Part shown: positions 1-15,300 of the stretch, piece after piece
Numbering within the stretch: position 1 is the stretch's first letter
Layout: each line of letters opens with the position of its first letter
DNA from: Mactra quadrangularis
Taxonomy: Eukaryota; Mollusca; Bivalvia; Venerida; Mactridae
NCBI GenBank assembly: GCA_025267735.1
Contig: CM046303.1
Span: 54,639,403 to 54,703,402 of the forward strand
Direction: 5' to 3'
Length of the DNA stretch: 64,000 bases
The notes under the pieces: model-generated
Told to the model about the DNA's origin: nothing
What the model saw: only the letters and a program-made list of their open reading frames with translations
Databases searched by the model: none
Translations under genes and position numbers: made by a program

Positions 1-107
1 CATGACAATAGGATGATTAAATGTAAAAATGGAATTTACTTCATATTTGATATTAATCATATGAGGTAAAGTGTGTTCTTTTTTCAGATTTATTTTTAAA
101 ATCCTAC

Positions 108-394
108 CTGAAAACAAGTTGTAACGCAGCATTTTCATGAACAACGTTGACTGAATGATAAAAGAAGTATTCATTTGGTCCAACTATCCTGGGAAAGGCA
201 TATGGTAATGCTGATTCATCCATTTTAGGTTTCATAGGATCTTGTGGAATAACTAGCCGGACAGGTGTTGTTAAGTTACTAATTGTTTTAGTTGCGCCTG
301 TTGGGTCGTTCACTTTGATAGTAAGTTCACGAGAGAATGAGTTTACTGGTGCATTATCGTCTAGTGGTGCTCCGGCGGAAGCTGATGTCTTAAC
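108..394 (-). CDS. Exon 31: GAIN-like region just before the expected GPS; gene continues off the left edge
   Basis: Residues 2169-2263 plus two bases. Encodes VKTSASAGAPLDD, then SFSRELTIKVNDPTG, TTPVRLVIPQD and YFFYHSVNVVHENAALQLVF. The PVRLVIPxD strand and the YxxV-x-V stretch are characteristic of the polycystin segment that leads into the GPS cleavage motif. Donor GTAGG at 103-107; the next exon lies outside the window. No polyadenylation or stop is seen, as expected. Confidence 0.93.
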
Positions 395-3300
395 CTGTAG
401 TCCAACAATAACAAAACATAAAGGTGTAAGCTTTTTATGCATCCACATTCTGGATAATGTATATGGATATATAGAATAATGGATGTGATAATTCATGAAT
501 AATAGGTTGCCTCATACAATTAAAGACAAAAATAAAGAATGTATAAATCAATGTTTGTTTTATAAGTAGACTACGTCATTAAGAGGCACTATAAGTGCTT
601 TTGGTGCTGCATAGCATTGTAAAGTTATCGTTGTCAAAACTTGAGGAAATAAGTTATAAGTTATCAGCTGGCAATCTAAAGGGCAGACGAAGAAAAACTC
701 AGTAGAAGAGTTTCCAAAATGAATAGTTAAAACTATTAAAATTATGACTCTTTTATGACAATGTTAGTATTGTACACATGTCTGCTCTCAATCTCAAACA
801 TTACGGTTTTAATCGATATTTTTATTAAAAACATTAAGTCAAAGGCTGATGATCAATATTCCAAGGGCCAGTATTACCAAGCGTCTTATGGCCAATTTTA
901 GTCGAAAATGCTTATATGTTGTATTTTTAATGATCGTAAGATTTTTTATAATATGCTGCCCATATTATTGATTATGTCATTCATTCTACCATACATTTCA
1001 ATAGTTTACTTACCACAAGTATAACATCCTCATCCGGGTCACTAAATACGTCACCAGGTAGCTCCATCTTACAACCACCACTATCGATAGGTTTATTTAA
1101 AACTTGTGAAGCTTTACTCTTGTATAGTTTCACAGCCATGTTGTCAGAGGACATATCTATAGGCTGGTCCGAGTTTGGTGACTTTCCTGCCAATAAGTCT
1201 ATCAAGTTGGTTTCGAGAGACATACATGTTGAGAGGGTATTTACAGTCTGAAAAAATGTACAAGCCGTCATGCTTTTAAGTCAGAATGTTATTTTTTAAA
1301 ACTCAACTTGCGATTCTCTTCTAATAAACATTAATATTTGTAAGCGATGCATGAGGAATAATTGGTCTTTTGTAAAGTTGACATAACATACATTACATTA
1401 AAATATGAATACTTTTACAATCATTTACAAAAGCTGCTTATTTAAATGAGATACTACTCCAAATTTCTCCGTTAACGAGATCATTATAAGTTAGATTGGG
1501 TTAAAGAATTGTAACATTATAATATGTAAAGACAAACTCACAAATTTATCTTGATCAACGGTGTTCAGAATTTTCATACCATCAAATAATGCATCTTCAT
1601 CATTGTCAAAGCTTCCAACATCTAAAAATGAAACAAAATGATATGTATTTGCGTTTAATGCGTAACACCCATTTAAAGTTGTAGACTATTCATACTCTTC
1701 AAAAACACAAAAGCAATGGTATTTTTTATTTGAAAAAGATAAAGGGTTTAACAATAATTTGAGATATCTAAGGAAGGTTAATCATGCACAAGAAAGCTGT
1801 TTGTACATGACGTTACGACACTAGTCTATCTTACTTTGCAAGTTACCATTTAAATATTGTTATACACTTTATAAAGAATAAAGAGATACTGCGCTTGATA
1901 GTAGCATCAAACTGTCGGTATTTGAACATTTATTGTTAAAATAGAATGGGTCATATAAAACATTAGAATGTTTAGGAAAATATTGGTCAGCTTACATACA
2001 TGTACTATTACATATGGACTAGCACAAAATGTTAGTCAAACTTATGTAATTGCTATTTTGAAAGTTAGTAATTTCCTAAACCATTAAGTCGGATTATTCT
2101 TCCATAGTAGTAATACTTTACTCATAAACAAACATACCATATCGAGATCTTAAAGATAAAAATTACTTTACCAGGTAATGAGCTATCCAAGTTGGAGTCA
2201 AAATTAGGCACTGAACTTGCTTGTGTTTGTACATCACTATTTGATGGAAAGCTTGTACCCAGATTGGCCGACTGCAATGTGAAAATTAAAACATAAAGAC
2301 ATTACTTGTAAGTTGTAGTAGTTTGTTATAAGGATTTGAAAGAATGAGAAATAATAATACTATACTTGAAATCAACGGTTTTTATTTGTTTTCAAAATTC
2401 AATGAAATGTAAAACAATTGTTGCATATATATCATGATATATTAATGCATTCTTTTCATTCTAAATGCTCCATGATATGTATTGTTAAGAATTAAAAAGG
2501 TAGCATGCCCAGGTTTTGCATGTATACATAATATATAAGTTACATACACACAGACTACAAATGAAATTAAAACAGCGACACTATTATACTAAAGAAGACA
2601 TTTAATACATATGGGCCAGGCTCTGTGAAAACCGGGCTTAATGACAAAATTTTTGATTTTTACTTTTTTATAATTTCGGAAAGTACAACATCTCCGATGC
2701 ATGAAACTGAAAACCTTTTCAGATTCTGACCAATATAAACGATTTTACAGCTAAATGAATGTCACGCATAAAATAATGTTTCTTGCAACAACGACGTTTC
2801 GATTTATAAAAAAATGACGTCTGACACGTTGTTATCCACGAGAAGAGTTGCATACGTCAACGTCATAATATGCTTATAATAAAGGGTAAAGCTAACTAAA
2901 TTTGATATTAAACTCATTTTCACATCTTTTTTGTTATACATACGTATAAACCAATTTGTATAAAAGCAATTTTAATCGTCAAAAAGACCCTACGCAATGT
3001 ATACGTCTGTAAATATTTTTGAAAAAAAAATATGAGTCTAATTATGTTTAACTTACATTCAATATGTGAACTGCGTTTAATGACAACGAAGTCAACGATC
3101 AATACAATATTTTCTGAAAATAGTTTTATGTCGGGATAGTCGTAGTTTACACGCGATGTGTAATCATGCAATAACATTAACACACATTAAGTCCAGAATC
3201 AAAGTGAAAGATGGTTAAAATATTTAGTACAAAATAAGATGAGAAAATTACGTAATAAGGAACTTGCTAACCTTTTCTTTGAAAGATCACAGAATGCCGT

Positions 3301-6300
3301 CATAACAACGCTTTCGGGAGCCAATATTATCAAGGAAATGAGGAATATTGAAGTTTGGAAATGATAGTCGGCGATCCTTTATAGTTCAATTGGACCAAGA
3401 AATGCACGAGCAGGTATATTTGTGGTACAATTGAGGAAACGGAGCATGGAAATCCGGCTCTAAATCACAGAAGCTGTATGTTATTTCAAGTTACAATAAC
3501 GTTTGACGTAATTACAATATTTCAACGATGACCTGTGTATAATTAGCATGCTCCATGACAAAAAATCAGATTGCATGCTATCGCTTTGATACGCGCTAAT
3601 GTGATAAACAAAAAAACAACAGGCACAAAAAGCCATTTACTTCTAAGACCCAGTAGGGAGTTCAGTTACCGCGAACGTTGCAGAACGTTCCGTAACGATA
3701 CATTCGGAACTCCTCGGCCATTTGTTGAGAAAAATCTCGGACATATTTAGACGCTATTTTGAAACTACTGGTGTTGAAGTAAACAAATATATGGTCGTTT
3801 AGGCATTGAGTGATGTTTCGTTTTTAGTCCGTAAATTTTGAAACATCACTCATTGCCCGCATATTTGTGTAGATTAGATTATTCGCAGCGAATGGCCGAG
3901 GAGTTCCGAATGTATCGTTATGTAACGTCCTGTAACGTTTTGTGCAATTGAACACGCTACAGACCTACTCATGTGTAGATCAGGTTTAAACACGAAGTAA
4001 GATAAAACATCACTAGTACAAAATGTATTCCCACTTAACACTAGATAAATTGCTATCATTTTGTTTTCAATAAACTGTTAGTAATCATTCTTAACGACAA
4101 TGAATGATGCGTTCTAACGAACTCCTGGTTTGTTATAATGGTAATTAAGAAAGAAACACATATTTTTCTTATACAAATTTAGTGTTTATTAACCACAATA
4201 TGTATTGGTAGATGGTAACATTATGTTTCTAATACTCTTTCAAAAATATTAAGATGTTACGCCATTGGAAAACTTATACAGGCAGTCTTATTTGCAACGG
4301 GTTGATGTTGAGTCGCAAGTGTCATCTTGCTCGGTAATTCACTAATTGTATTATGAATGTAATAGATTTCTAAGATCTAACATATAGATTTGGTTGTAAG
4401 AAAGTGGTATAATTTGCTAAAAATACGATATTTTATCAATGCTGTAAAGTCGAGCTTTTTTAGTCCAATAATGAAAAAATAACGAATATCTAGCCGGATC
4501 AAACCTGTCACACGTCAAGGCTGGATCTGTTGAAGAATGCCTACACACTGTTGAACATTAATTTGGTAACAAATTACCATAATTCAATTTTAATTATGAT
4601 TATAAAGCAAAGTCATGTCACGGTGTATACATTTTTGTCTTTGCTTGAGTGATTTTATAAAAGATCTAACTCAATATAGGCTGGCAATGTTTAAAATCTC
4701 AAGGGCATTTCAGTTCAGAAAGGGGACGACATTTTTCTAATTTTGTGTTGCCAATTTTCCCGATCAAACTTAGTTTCGTAAATGGACTGAATCAAATTCA
4801 AAATGAATTTTACGAGTCCGCATATAAGATTATAGCGTGTACTGTATTCACAGGTGTGAACTTGTACTCGTAGTAACCAGTAAACAATTTGATGGCAACG
4901 CGTGAAGAAGCTATTATCCGTCGACTTTTTAAACCTATGAGGCCGAAATTATGCCTGTAATTCTCTGAAAAAAATATATAGCTTTTCTACTAAGCAATCC
5001 GATTTTTAAGCACAAATAATACATAATATTTTATATGGAAAATTACAGGTTAGTCTACTTATAAAAGAATCCACACCACACAATGGCTCGGCACGTTGAC
5101 GAAAGTCAGATGGAAAACGCATCTCAATACTTTCAATTATCTTTATTTTTACGCTATTTGTAAATGTTTTTTTGAAACATCGATACTTATAGTCAATCAT
5201 ACTAAAAATCGCATAATTTATATTCACTTTAATTAATGAAAGAGAGCCTAGTAGTAGTATAAACAATGCAATAATCACACAACGTCAAACAACTTTCGGT
5301 TTCTTCGTTGCGTAAATGTGTACTTTATGACGTCGTTTTGCGACGTCATAATCGATGTCATTAAGCCCGGTTTTCACAGAGCCTGGCTCATATATTTGTT
5401 TACCTTTAGTACATTAGTACAAGCAGCTATCGAGTTTTCAACCACATTCTTTGTATCTTCAAAGGACATGGAATCTTTAAATTTTAGAGCTTTCTCATAT
5501 CCTCGAGTGAGCAGATCAGTCGATGCATTCTAGCGAATGTAAATAAATGTCAAGAGGCAAAGTTAAATAAAATTAATTATTAAAAAATGAAACAAATATA
5601 TGTAAACCTACAGATTAAAAGTACTGTTCAATCAATGAGTGTGGCTCTTATACCTCGCCTTAATTCATTTCTTCAAACAAATTCTATATACTATTAGTTA
5701 AATATCTCAACATGTACATACATGTACATAAATAACCAACCACATTTCTTACAAATTTGTTTGTTGTTTTTGTGTTACCATGGACGTTGGTGTTTCCATA
5801 AAAATACTATCAGCGTAACTATGTACACTTTTCATATCACATTTATGTTACATGTGTTTAACAAATATATGTTTTTTAATTTAAAAATATTAACATGTCG
5901 TGGTGCCATCAACTTATGAGTTAAATTTGTTAAAGCATTATGCATGAAACTTTCAATGTGACCAAAATTACTAATCGAAACAAAATACTACCTGTCCCTC
6001 TCTATTTAGATTAACAACTGATTTGCTCAACAAAGCTAAAGTTTCAGCTTGTCTAACAGCGTCCTCAGCAGACTCTACTGTACAAGCTTTCAGTGTTAGC
6101 AATACTTGATCAACAACTTTAATAGCAGCATCTCGCATTTCTTCAAACTGTCTGACTGCATCTGGGTCTTCAACCGTCTGTAAAGTAGAAACAGAAAATA
6201 TAAAGTAACTGCTTGTATTCAACTTGGTAAATTATTGTCTTCAAATTTGTGAAAAAATATTAGTTTATTTAACAATTTATCGAATTTAAGCAGCTGTGTT

Positions 6301-9300
6301 GACTAGTTATCAAGCCAAGTTACTAACTGACTTCAAAGGGTATTTTTCATAGGAATAAATGAGTATTTACCTGAGTAAAGGCACCAGTTCTAGTATCATT
6401 TGGTGATGCATTCAATGGTGTACTTGCATATGATAATGCACTGCCCATTCCAGCCATTTCTTAAAGAATAAAAATGTAAATATACCAATGTCAATAACCA
6501 TAAATATAAATTTTTAATACAATAGACAAACAACGTGATCAAAGAAGACATAAAAGCTAATAAAAACATGCAATAAACATATGATAAATGTTTCTAAATG
6601 TTGATAGGACAATACACCAAATATGTTGTAATAAACATGTATGAGCTAATAAGACTCTCCACTGAAATACATGTTAGAAATATATATTTAGACAATGGGA
6701 AACAGTTCTAATACTATTAAAGAATGATATACATGCGTAAAATTGAAATAACAAAATTTACCCCCATTTTCAAATTCTTTATTCACTGAGTCTAACATTG
6801 ATGCTGTCACAGCACCTAAGCTAGCAGTATCGTCTAGATTAGCAACTGCTTCCATGATGTCAAAATCATCACCTTCAGTTGACTTGGAATTCAATAACGA
6901 ATTCATGTAATCTAGTGCTGATTCAGAATTCACCTGAAGTTGATGAGTACAAGGCAATTAGTTATGAGGCAGTCAATTTCAACTAATATGCTTACATATA
7001 ATTTTATCATTACTTCTTGTTATCTATTAAATTTAAAAAAGAGAGTACTACAACATATTTCAAGCAAATTGGACAGTGTTTTACACTTGAGATTATTCAG
7101 GTGCAAATGTCCGGTATTCTGAGTTTATTTATAAAGCAAAATATACTACTTGGGTTGAGGATAAGGTTCGGTTTTCGGAATTCTGAGGTTCCGGATTAGA
7201 GGGTTGTTTGACAAGTTAAATAAAGAACAAGTAAATTTGGGACCACAAGAATGTTTCGGTATTCTAAGTTTTCTAAGGGTTCGGTTTTGTAAGGTTTCAC
7301 TGTATTATGATATAAAAATAACCGATGATAGTACCGCATTTTTCTTGCACGAGTTATCACACAAAGTGTAGGTGTTTTTAAAAAAGCATTTTACGATTCT
7401 AATATTGTAAGGGTAAACACAAACTATTTATGTTTTGCTTCTATTTGTTTCTATTATGTAGGAATGCAGAAGACGGATTATCACTATAAAAAACAATGTC
7501 AATATAAGATAAATGAAATTTAAATCAACTGTTTTAATATTTTCACAAATATCGTGTTGTTTTTAACATCAAAATTAAAACAAATGAGCAAGACTAACCT
7601 TAATTTCATCAATATTGTATTCGCTATATGACCCTAAATCATCTTTCACAGCTACTTTACAAGCTAGAGTATTGTTATTGTTTGGATCGCCAGCAGGTAG
7701 AGTTCTTCCAGACCAAAATTTCTGATTTCCGCCGGCTATTACTGTCCATGTCTTACCCAGGGACAGACCTATATAAATAATTAAATGTTCATTTTTTTCA
7801 TAATGCTTACGAGACTCACGATAAACATTAGAATAATTATGATAGGTTTAAAACAATAAAAACACAGATGACTTGACCACTTGAACACTTAAATGGCACA
7901 CGTATCCCCAAACTAGCCTCAAAATCATCGATTATTTCAAACTTTACACGTCATAGATAGATCCTCTTAGCAATATAGCAATAGAATAGCAGTGTCATGT
8001 TTATTGTTTAATCTTTAGATGTAGAAAAAGAATTTGGAAAGTTATTTGCAAATAAATATAAATGTTGACATTACTCGTAATATAAAGACATAGCCCTATT
8101 TTATAAACCTGCCACATATGAATATAATTTCATAGTGTGTACACACTCTTAATCTAGTTTGCAAACTATAAATAGAGTGTTTATTTTAGAGTGTGTACAC
8201 ACCATAAAATTATGCATTTAATAAAAAAAGGACTACATACATATTGCATTACAAATTTAGTCCAAAACAATATAAAGGTATCAGTAAAGTACTCACACGA
8301 GATAGAATAATCTACTATTGTATCATCATCGTCAATAAAACCTTGACATTGGATTTGGAACTTAGTTTTAGCTGCAGTACCATTGTTAGGGGATATATAA
8401 CAACTGCCACCTTTCGGTGGAGTATTGCGATTGAGATTAAAAGCCACCATGCCAGTTGTGGATGTTCCATCAAGTGTATTGTTGCATTCTACAGTTAAGT
8501 GAACTTTAAATAAATTGACATCTTCATAATGACTAAATACTTCTTTATATATCGTTATTTCTTGCGTTGTAGCACCTGCGGAACAAAGGAAGTGCGTTGT
8601 TATACAAAAACATAACAAATACATTTGCTAAAGATACATAATTAACCGTTAAATTACAGTTGATTAATTTTTCGAATAATGTACAAGTAACAGTCTACTT
8701 AGATATGTTATTTAATAGGTAGTATCCAATTAAATTCGCTAGATATTTTGTTTAACGAAACACTTGTTCGGCTTATATCATTATGGCATAATAAAATGAT
8801 GAAAAATTAGATATATAAATATTTTTTTCTAAAAATACATGCTGGTGTAGATAGCTTTAGTATCTGGCAGCTATATAAAGTTGCTTTAATTGGATAATTG
8901 GTGATTAAGCTACAATATAGTACATATAATAACGGTACCTTCGATATAATTTCCCATGTATTGTAAATATCTCCAGCAATCGTAAAGCTCACAATATTGG
9001 TAATCATATGCAAATACTTTCCAAAAATATGTATAGCTACAAACAGGATTGGCGTTTGAAATTTGTCCAATTAAGCCAAGATTTGCTTTCGGATTGAACC
9101 GTTGACCATTTCCTCCAGGACTGCAAAGGTTTGGAATTTTGAAACTGAAAAAAAAAGAAATAATCTATGTTTAAACAACTTACATTCTAAATCCATTGCC
9201 CAGTGCTTAATATATACGGACTTTATATATAGTTGAGAAACAAACCGTACTAAGACAGTAGTGATTGGATTCAACATATTAGTTGTATTATAAAAAAAAC

Positions 9301-12300
9301 GAGTTTACAACGATTGTGTACAAATAATTCATTATACATGTACTATGCATGTTTTTACCTACAAAACCTTATGGTATAGATTATCCAAGTTTTGTAGAAT
9401 TCACTTATTTTGACTAATCTTTATATCTTCCATCAATATATGTGTGCGTAAAATCGTAACATAAAAACAATATGAATAAAACCCCACTATGTAACGATAA
9501 AAAGTATTTTATTCAAATACAACTTTATAGAATCAACTCACTTTATTGTAACTTCAGGAGGTGTAAAAGGTTGTACGGTCACTTGTACTGCTAGTTCTGC
9601 TTCTCGTTCGTCCTTGATTCTAAAACAAACATTCCATTCGTTAAAATATAAAATTAATGACTGGAAAATTTTACCTGATAAAGCCGAGGCTTAATAAAAA
9701 TACTCTCTCCAGTACGTTACTAATGCATAAATGACCACCGAGGACCTTTCCCGAAGCAACACAAGAATATAGTTGATGCTTAAATTTGAATGATACACAT
9801 GTATATATTGAATCTATATTGACAAAGAAAGTTTTTGTTTTTGATAAGTCATTTATCTGCTTAATAATGATTCTAAGTTATTAAAGTCTCTTACTGGTAA
9901 CATGGGGTAGGGTTTGTATAGAATCGCACGCATTGAGTTTATCAAATAAAATTAAAGTTATTTATAATAATAAAAAATGTTAAAAATCAATCACGTCATT
10001 ACGAAAAAGAAAACATATTAAGTAATGGTACAATATATTAGATTTTGATACCAGCATATGAATTAGAAACATTCATGTACGATACCACCCATTAATGGTT
10101 ATTGGCCTTGGCTAATATCCAAAAACATTAGTAATATCAAAACATAGTTAAATGACAGAAAAATGCATTCATTTAAAACTAAAATCGTAAGGGCATTTTA
10201 AAGCGTAAGTGTTACCACTAGTCGTTAGGCTTCATGTATCCATCTATCACCGTTAGGAGTAAATTGTTTGCTCAGTTCTGCTTACACATTGGCGCAATGA
10301 AATTATACCACCATTACAAATACAAAAAAAACATCTGGTAAAGATAAGCTATCTTAAGTTAATTTCATGCTCATGGAAATTAGCACTGCAACAGATTGGG
10401 TTCAAACCCCGAACCCCTAGCGTTTTACCACTAGATATAAAATACAATTGTACCGACGGAGACGTCAAAACTATGTACATGTAGTTAAAGTATAACAAAC
10501 CCTTTTACAAGAAACTCATAAGTATGATCGACTTTCATCTTCGAAGTTTTAAATCGTAGGCAACCATTAAACGGTGATATCCATGCTGGGCCAGTGCCAA
10601 AGCACCCCCCTGAAATAGCAAAAGCCATAGATATATACGAATATATGACTATTGATTCAATTTAAACAATTTGTTTTCTCGGGCTTACCAGTTTTCTTGG
10701 GCTTTTTTCCCGTATCAGTATCACTCTAAAAAGAGCCAAACAAGTTAGCCATCATCGATTAAAAAAATCATTACAAATGTGTACTTAACAGGGATGTCTA
10801 TAACCTGACGCGAACATTAATTGAATTCTAAACGCCAAAGGATTCCAAGCTGTTCACAAATCACCAGATCGAGGTTATCAATCTAATAACTCCTAAAGCA
10901 ACACGTTGTTTGGTAAAAATAGAGCTAAATGTTATGGCCGAATTTATAAAAATCAAATTTTATCATTGTGAATGTCACATGTCTTTCAGCTTATTATGCA
11001 CACATAAATAGAATCAAAATATTTCATTTAGAGTAAACTGCGCATTAATATGCATAATAGGTTTCATTTTTACAAAAAGAAGTTCAGGTAAACCATAACA
11101 ATGTAACAACAAAAGTAGTTTAGATATTATAATCGTACACGTTCATATAGTAGCATACATAATACATTTAAATTTATTACCAATATCCGTGAAGTTAATA
11201 GGTGTTATGTAAGCATCATATATAGTAATGGTCACATTGTCAGGAGGAAATTCTTCACCGTTTGTAACATCACGACAAGCCAGTTGGTATCCGTTAAATC
11301 GCTGAAATACACCATTATACAAATAGCGATAAAAGTATTTATAAACTACCTTAAACTTTGAAGTGGCTTAATCATACAAGTATGTGTTCAATATAAATAA
11401 CCAAATTCAGCTAAGATAATAGCATTCAGATTAAAAAACAGTCAGCAACGCAATGGCATTTACTGAAAACTATTGATGTGCCGAGATTAAATATTTCTCT
11501 CATTACTCTTAAATTGAACGTAGATATTAATCTAATGATGTCAGCAAAACCATATACCAACTGTAAATGACATGTTTTTGACAGGCATCATTTCGCTAAA
11601 GGTCGAGCATAATCGCGTTTATTGGGCCCAATAACTTTTATAATAATGTAGTCAGTTGATGTTCTACGGCATGCTTCAATAATGTTATTTAAACACGTCG
11701 TTTATTTGCTCGATAGTTGGCAAACTCTGCTAAGGTTTGCCGATAGACACATGGTGAGTCTTTTCACAAAACTTCTAACGCAAAATCTAAACATAGCAAA
11801 AAGAAAAGAAACAATGTTAATTAAATGTTAAAATCTTGTTCAAGAAGGTTCTGAAATTCTTTGATTCACGAAATAATTTGTAATAATACTTCGAATTTTA
11901 CTTGTTCTAAAACTGTGTGAAAACAATACATGTTAAAAAAAACTGAGATTTGCTTACGTCAACCTCTCCAGCAGCGGTGTTCACGTCTGGATCATATGAG
12001 TACAAATAAGGGCACATAAATAAAAGATCATTATGTCCAATACTCATTGTTGACATAGTATTGTCACTTATCTTCATAATTAGATCTGATTTAACTATTT
12101 CTAGAAACGTTTCAGTAACACCAGCAAACTTCTCACCAGATGGACTCGTAGCCGTCATAGTAACCTGAAGAACGATTTGTTAAGAAAAATTGTGGCAATA
12201 TTAGTTTAAGTTATCATTCTCAATTTAAAGTTCATAAATATAGTGGTAACAATGTGTGTGCTTGGTTTGTAATTCTATATCAGTTTAGACAAGTTTGAAA

Positions 12301-15300
12301 AATTAATAAGCCTCCGTTAAACCTTTATTATCAAATGTACTGTTTCACTTTATATTCTTTTAAAACCTTCAATTCACAGGGTCACATTCTTGTAACGTAA
12401 ATACAACTACAATATAAGTATGCCAAAATATGTTATATGCTCTAAATACGTGTTTTTTTCTGAATCAATACAGCAAAGTTACATAACAAGTACAATAAAC
12501 TAATAAGGTTGCACATCATTTAAACAACCATTATACTACTATTACAAGTTATAAAATAAACACAATAAAGTCACTAATACGTGTAACGTATTTGTCTGTT
12601 CTGTTCCAAAGCAATTGCACATGATAAACATTTAACTAACCGTGCATATAATAATGCTATGCGTAACAAAAAGGTCGGGTTAAGAACAAACATCAAACTT
12701 ACCGTATATCTTAGTTTATAGAGTCCATATGGTAAAGTATGAGGATCAAATGATAGTTCGGAGTTGACACTAGATGGAACTTTAGAAGGGCTTATATCTA
12801 CTTCTCCAATAAGCTCATTTGTAATTGCATTCCAACGATAGGCAGTCCATTGTTTCGTATTCTTTAAAGTTTCTGGACAAGCAATATTCGTTCTACCAAC
12901 AATCTTACAACGCTTACTTCTTTTACAAGTCATTGGAAACAAGAAATTTGGGGCTCGATTATCGATGTCGACATTGGGTGCAGAACAGTCAATATCCGAA
13001 ACAGCGAACTCGTATGAGACGTTTGCAGATGACAGCGAATTAAAGCTGAAAAATTGCAAAGTGTAGGTCCCCTTTTCCAAATACTGATGTTCTAAGTCAA
13101 ACGATTTTGTCACATCAACTGATGGATCATAAACTGTTGACATTCCTGGATACTGTTCACTAATTGTATCACTATCGCTGCAGGTCAATGCATCGCCATA
13201 TAAGATAACCGGGGTGCTGTCTCCATAATCGACGGCAACACACATTCCTGTTCCATAGTGTCCCATTGTGACATTAATACGTTTTATGTCGTATGCATTG
13301 GTAACACCATAATCACTAAAAAATATTCCATCACCTGGATTTATCATTTCAATGGTTTTCGTGACAGAGGGACCAGTAGAAATAGGGTTCTTAGCGGTAA
13401 GAGTCAACTGATATGTTCCAGGCTGAAATAAATGAGATAGAAAGAAACCATAGAAAGTTTTGCGTTTTTAAAAAGGCACAGAGGTATAAATCAAAATTAT
13501 AACATCATGTCCAATTTGGACAAAATATGAAATAAGCTTCATAAATTTCAACACAACACAGGTGTCTTGGAAATTGGTAGAACTTGAAACTTGCTGTTTT
13601 TCAGCAAATGATGAAGAAAATCAAATTTATAAATGGGCGTAGATAATATTGCATTACCATCATTTCTCAGTGATGTGAAGGTACCGCTAAAGAATCAAAA
13701 CTTCTATCCTTGAATTCGTTGTCAGACTCTATCGACTGAGGTTACTGGGTGACTTAAATTTAAACTGATAAAATGGACCTAGTGAGAAAGCACAAACCAA
13801 TCATAATACATTCAACTAGACACTATGTGTTTAAATAGTATTTTACCTCTTCAATCATCCATGTTACAATATCTTTATCAGTTTTGTTACAGGTGAATAC
13901 TGCAGCAGAACTTTCAGCAGTTATTTCCCAGAACACAAATGTTCCTGAAACATGACAATCATTATTTATTATAAATAGCACATAATCTTTATTGTAAATA
14001 GTACGCCTATATGGCGATTTGTCAATGAACAATGGTCAAGTTTACCTAACTATTAGCTTGTTGTAATATCAGTTTTAATAGATCATACCATGTTAATAGG
14101 CTCAAAAGCACAATATTCACATAAATAAGCTATACATATGTATCTATGTATTTGGGGAAATACGTTTGATAACGTATTTCAAATTTTTCGATTGCATGTT
14201 CCCTTGTTCCACTGGTTCATGTCAATTGTCATATGTATGTCGCCAAATTTGAATCATTTAGTATGTGTTATGTTTCTAGAACTGAGTAGCTAAATATGTT
14301 TAAGTTAGATCATTAAAAAACAAAGTAATGGCAAATCATAAATTTTACCTGTTTCGGGCTGGCCAGGTCTAGCCAAGGAAGTATAAATCTTTAATTTTTC
14401 ATCTGTTCTATAGCTATCAAAAGTTGGACCATAACCTCTTGCATCTGCGCTACCAACAGGCAATAATGGTTCTCTGTATACGTCAAAATCTGTGTACGTA
14501 AGGTTTTTATAGCAACCAGTCTAAAATATGTAACGTTACATATGTTTTATTAGGAGTAAATTTACTCTAAGATAATGTTAAATACCATCATTAGATTAGT
14601 TTGTGAACCAATTATCGCCTTAATGGAGAAACTTTCTCACTCCATTTAATGCTCCATATATAGCAAAATGGGTTTATCTAATAGAACAGTAATTATGTGC
14701 AAAATTTTGTATTTTACATACAATTATATAATCTTTTAACAGAATCTTAACATTCATATATTTTATTACTAAACATACAGAAAAAAATCTATATTATACA
14801 TTTCGATTGCTTGTCGACCGTACGTCGTATAATATTCAATGATGCGACGCATGGTTAACAGTGGTTTTAAAGATTTACAAACAAAGTAACGGTGCAAATT
14901 TTAAATCGTAAGCAGTATATAGTGTTAGAATCTCAGTAAAATAGCTAACCCTTATTTGTCGTGTTACTTCCACAGCGTCATTCCAAATACGGACAGTAGA
15001 CAAATAATGACCATCACTAGCATATGTGTGTGCTAGAGTCAATGACGTGGTAAAGTTATATATCTCCGCCATGGTATCATCACCGTAATCTATTTCTATT
15101 GTCGCATCATCTGGGAGAGGTAACCCATGGTACGTAAACATCACATTCAAAATACCTTTAAGACAGAATTGTATACATTACTTATATGCTCAATGGTATG
15201 ACTACTGCTAAAACTGCTAAATACAAGCAAGATGTAAATAGTGTATAAACACCATAATGTTTAACAATGTAAGATATATCAGTGGTAGGTTAGAACTGAA

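Noticed and set aside
10689..10725. A 37-nt candidate exon (AGTGATACTG..., good acceptor and donor) between exons 18 and 19
   Set aside because: Including it breaks the frame, while exon 18 to 19 joins directly in phase and restores the REJ pattern. It may be a decoy or a rare alternative exon.
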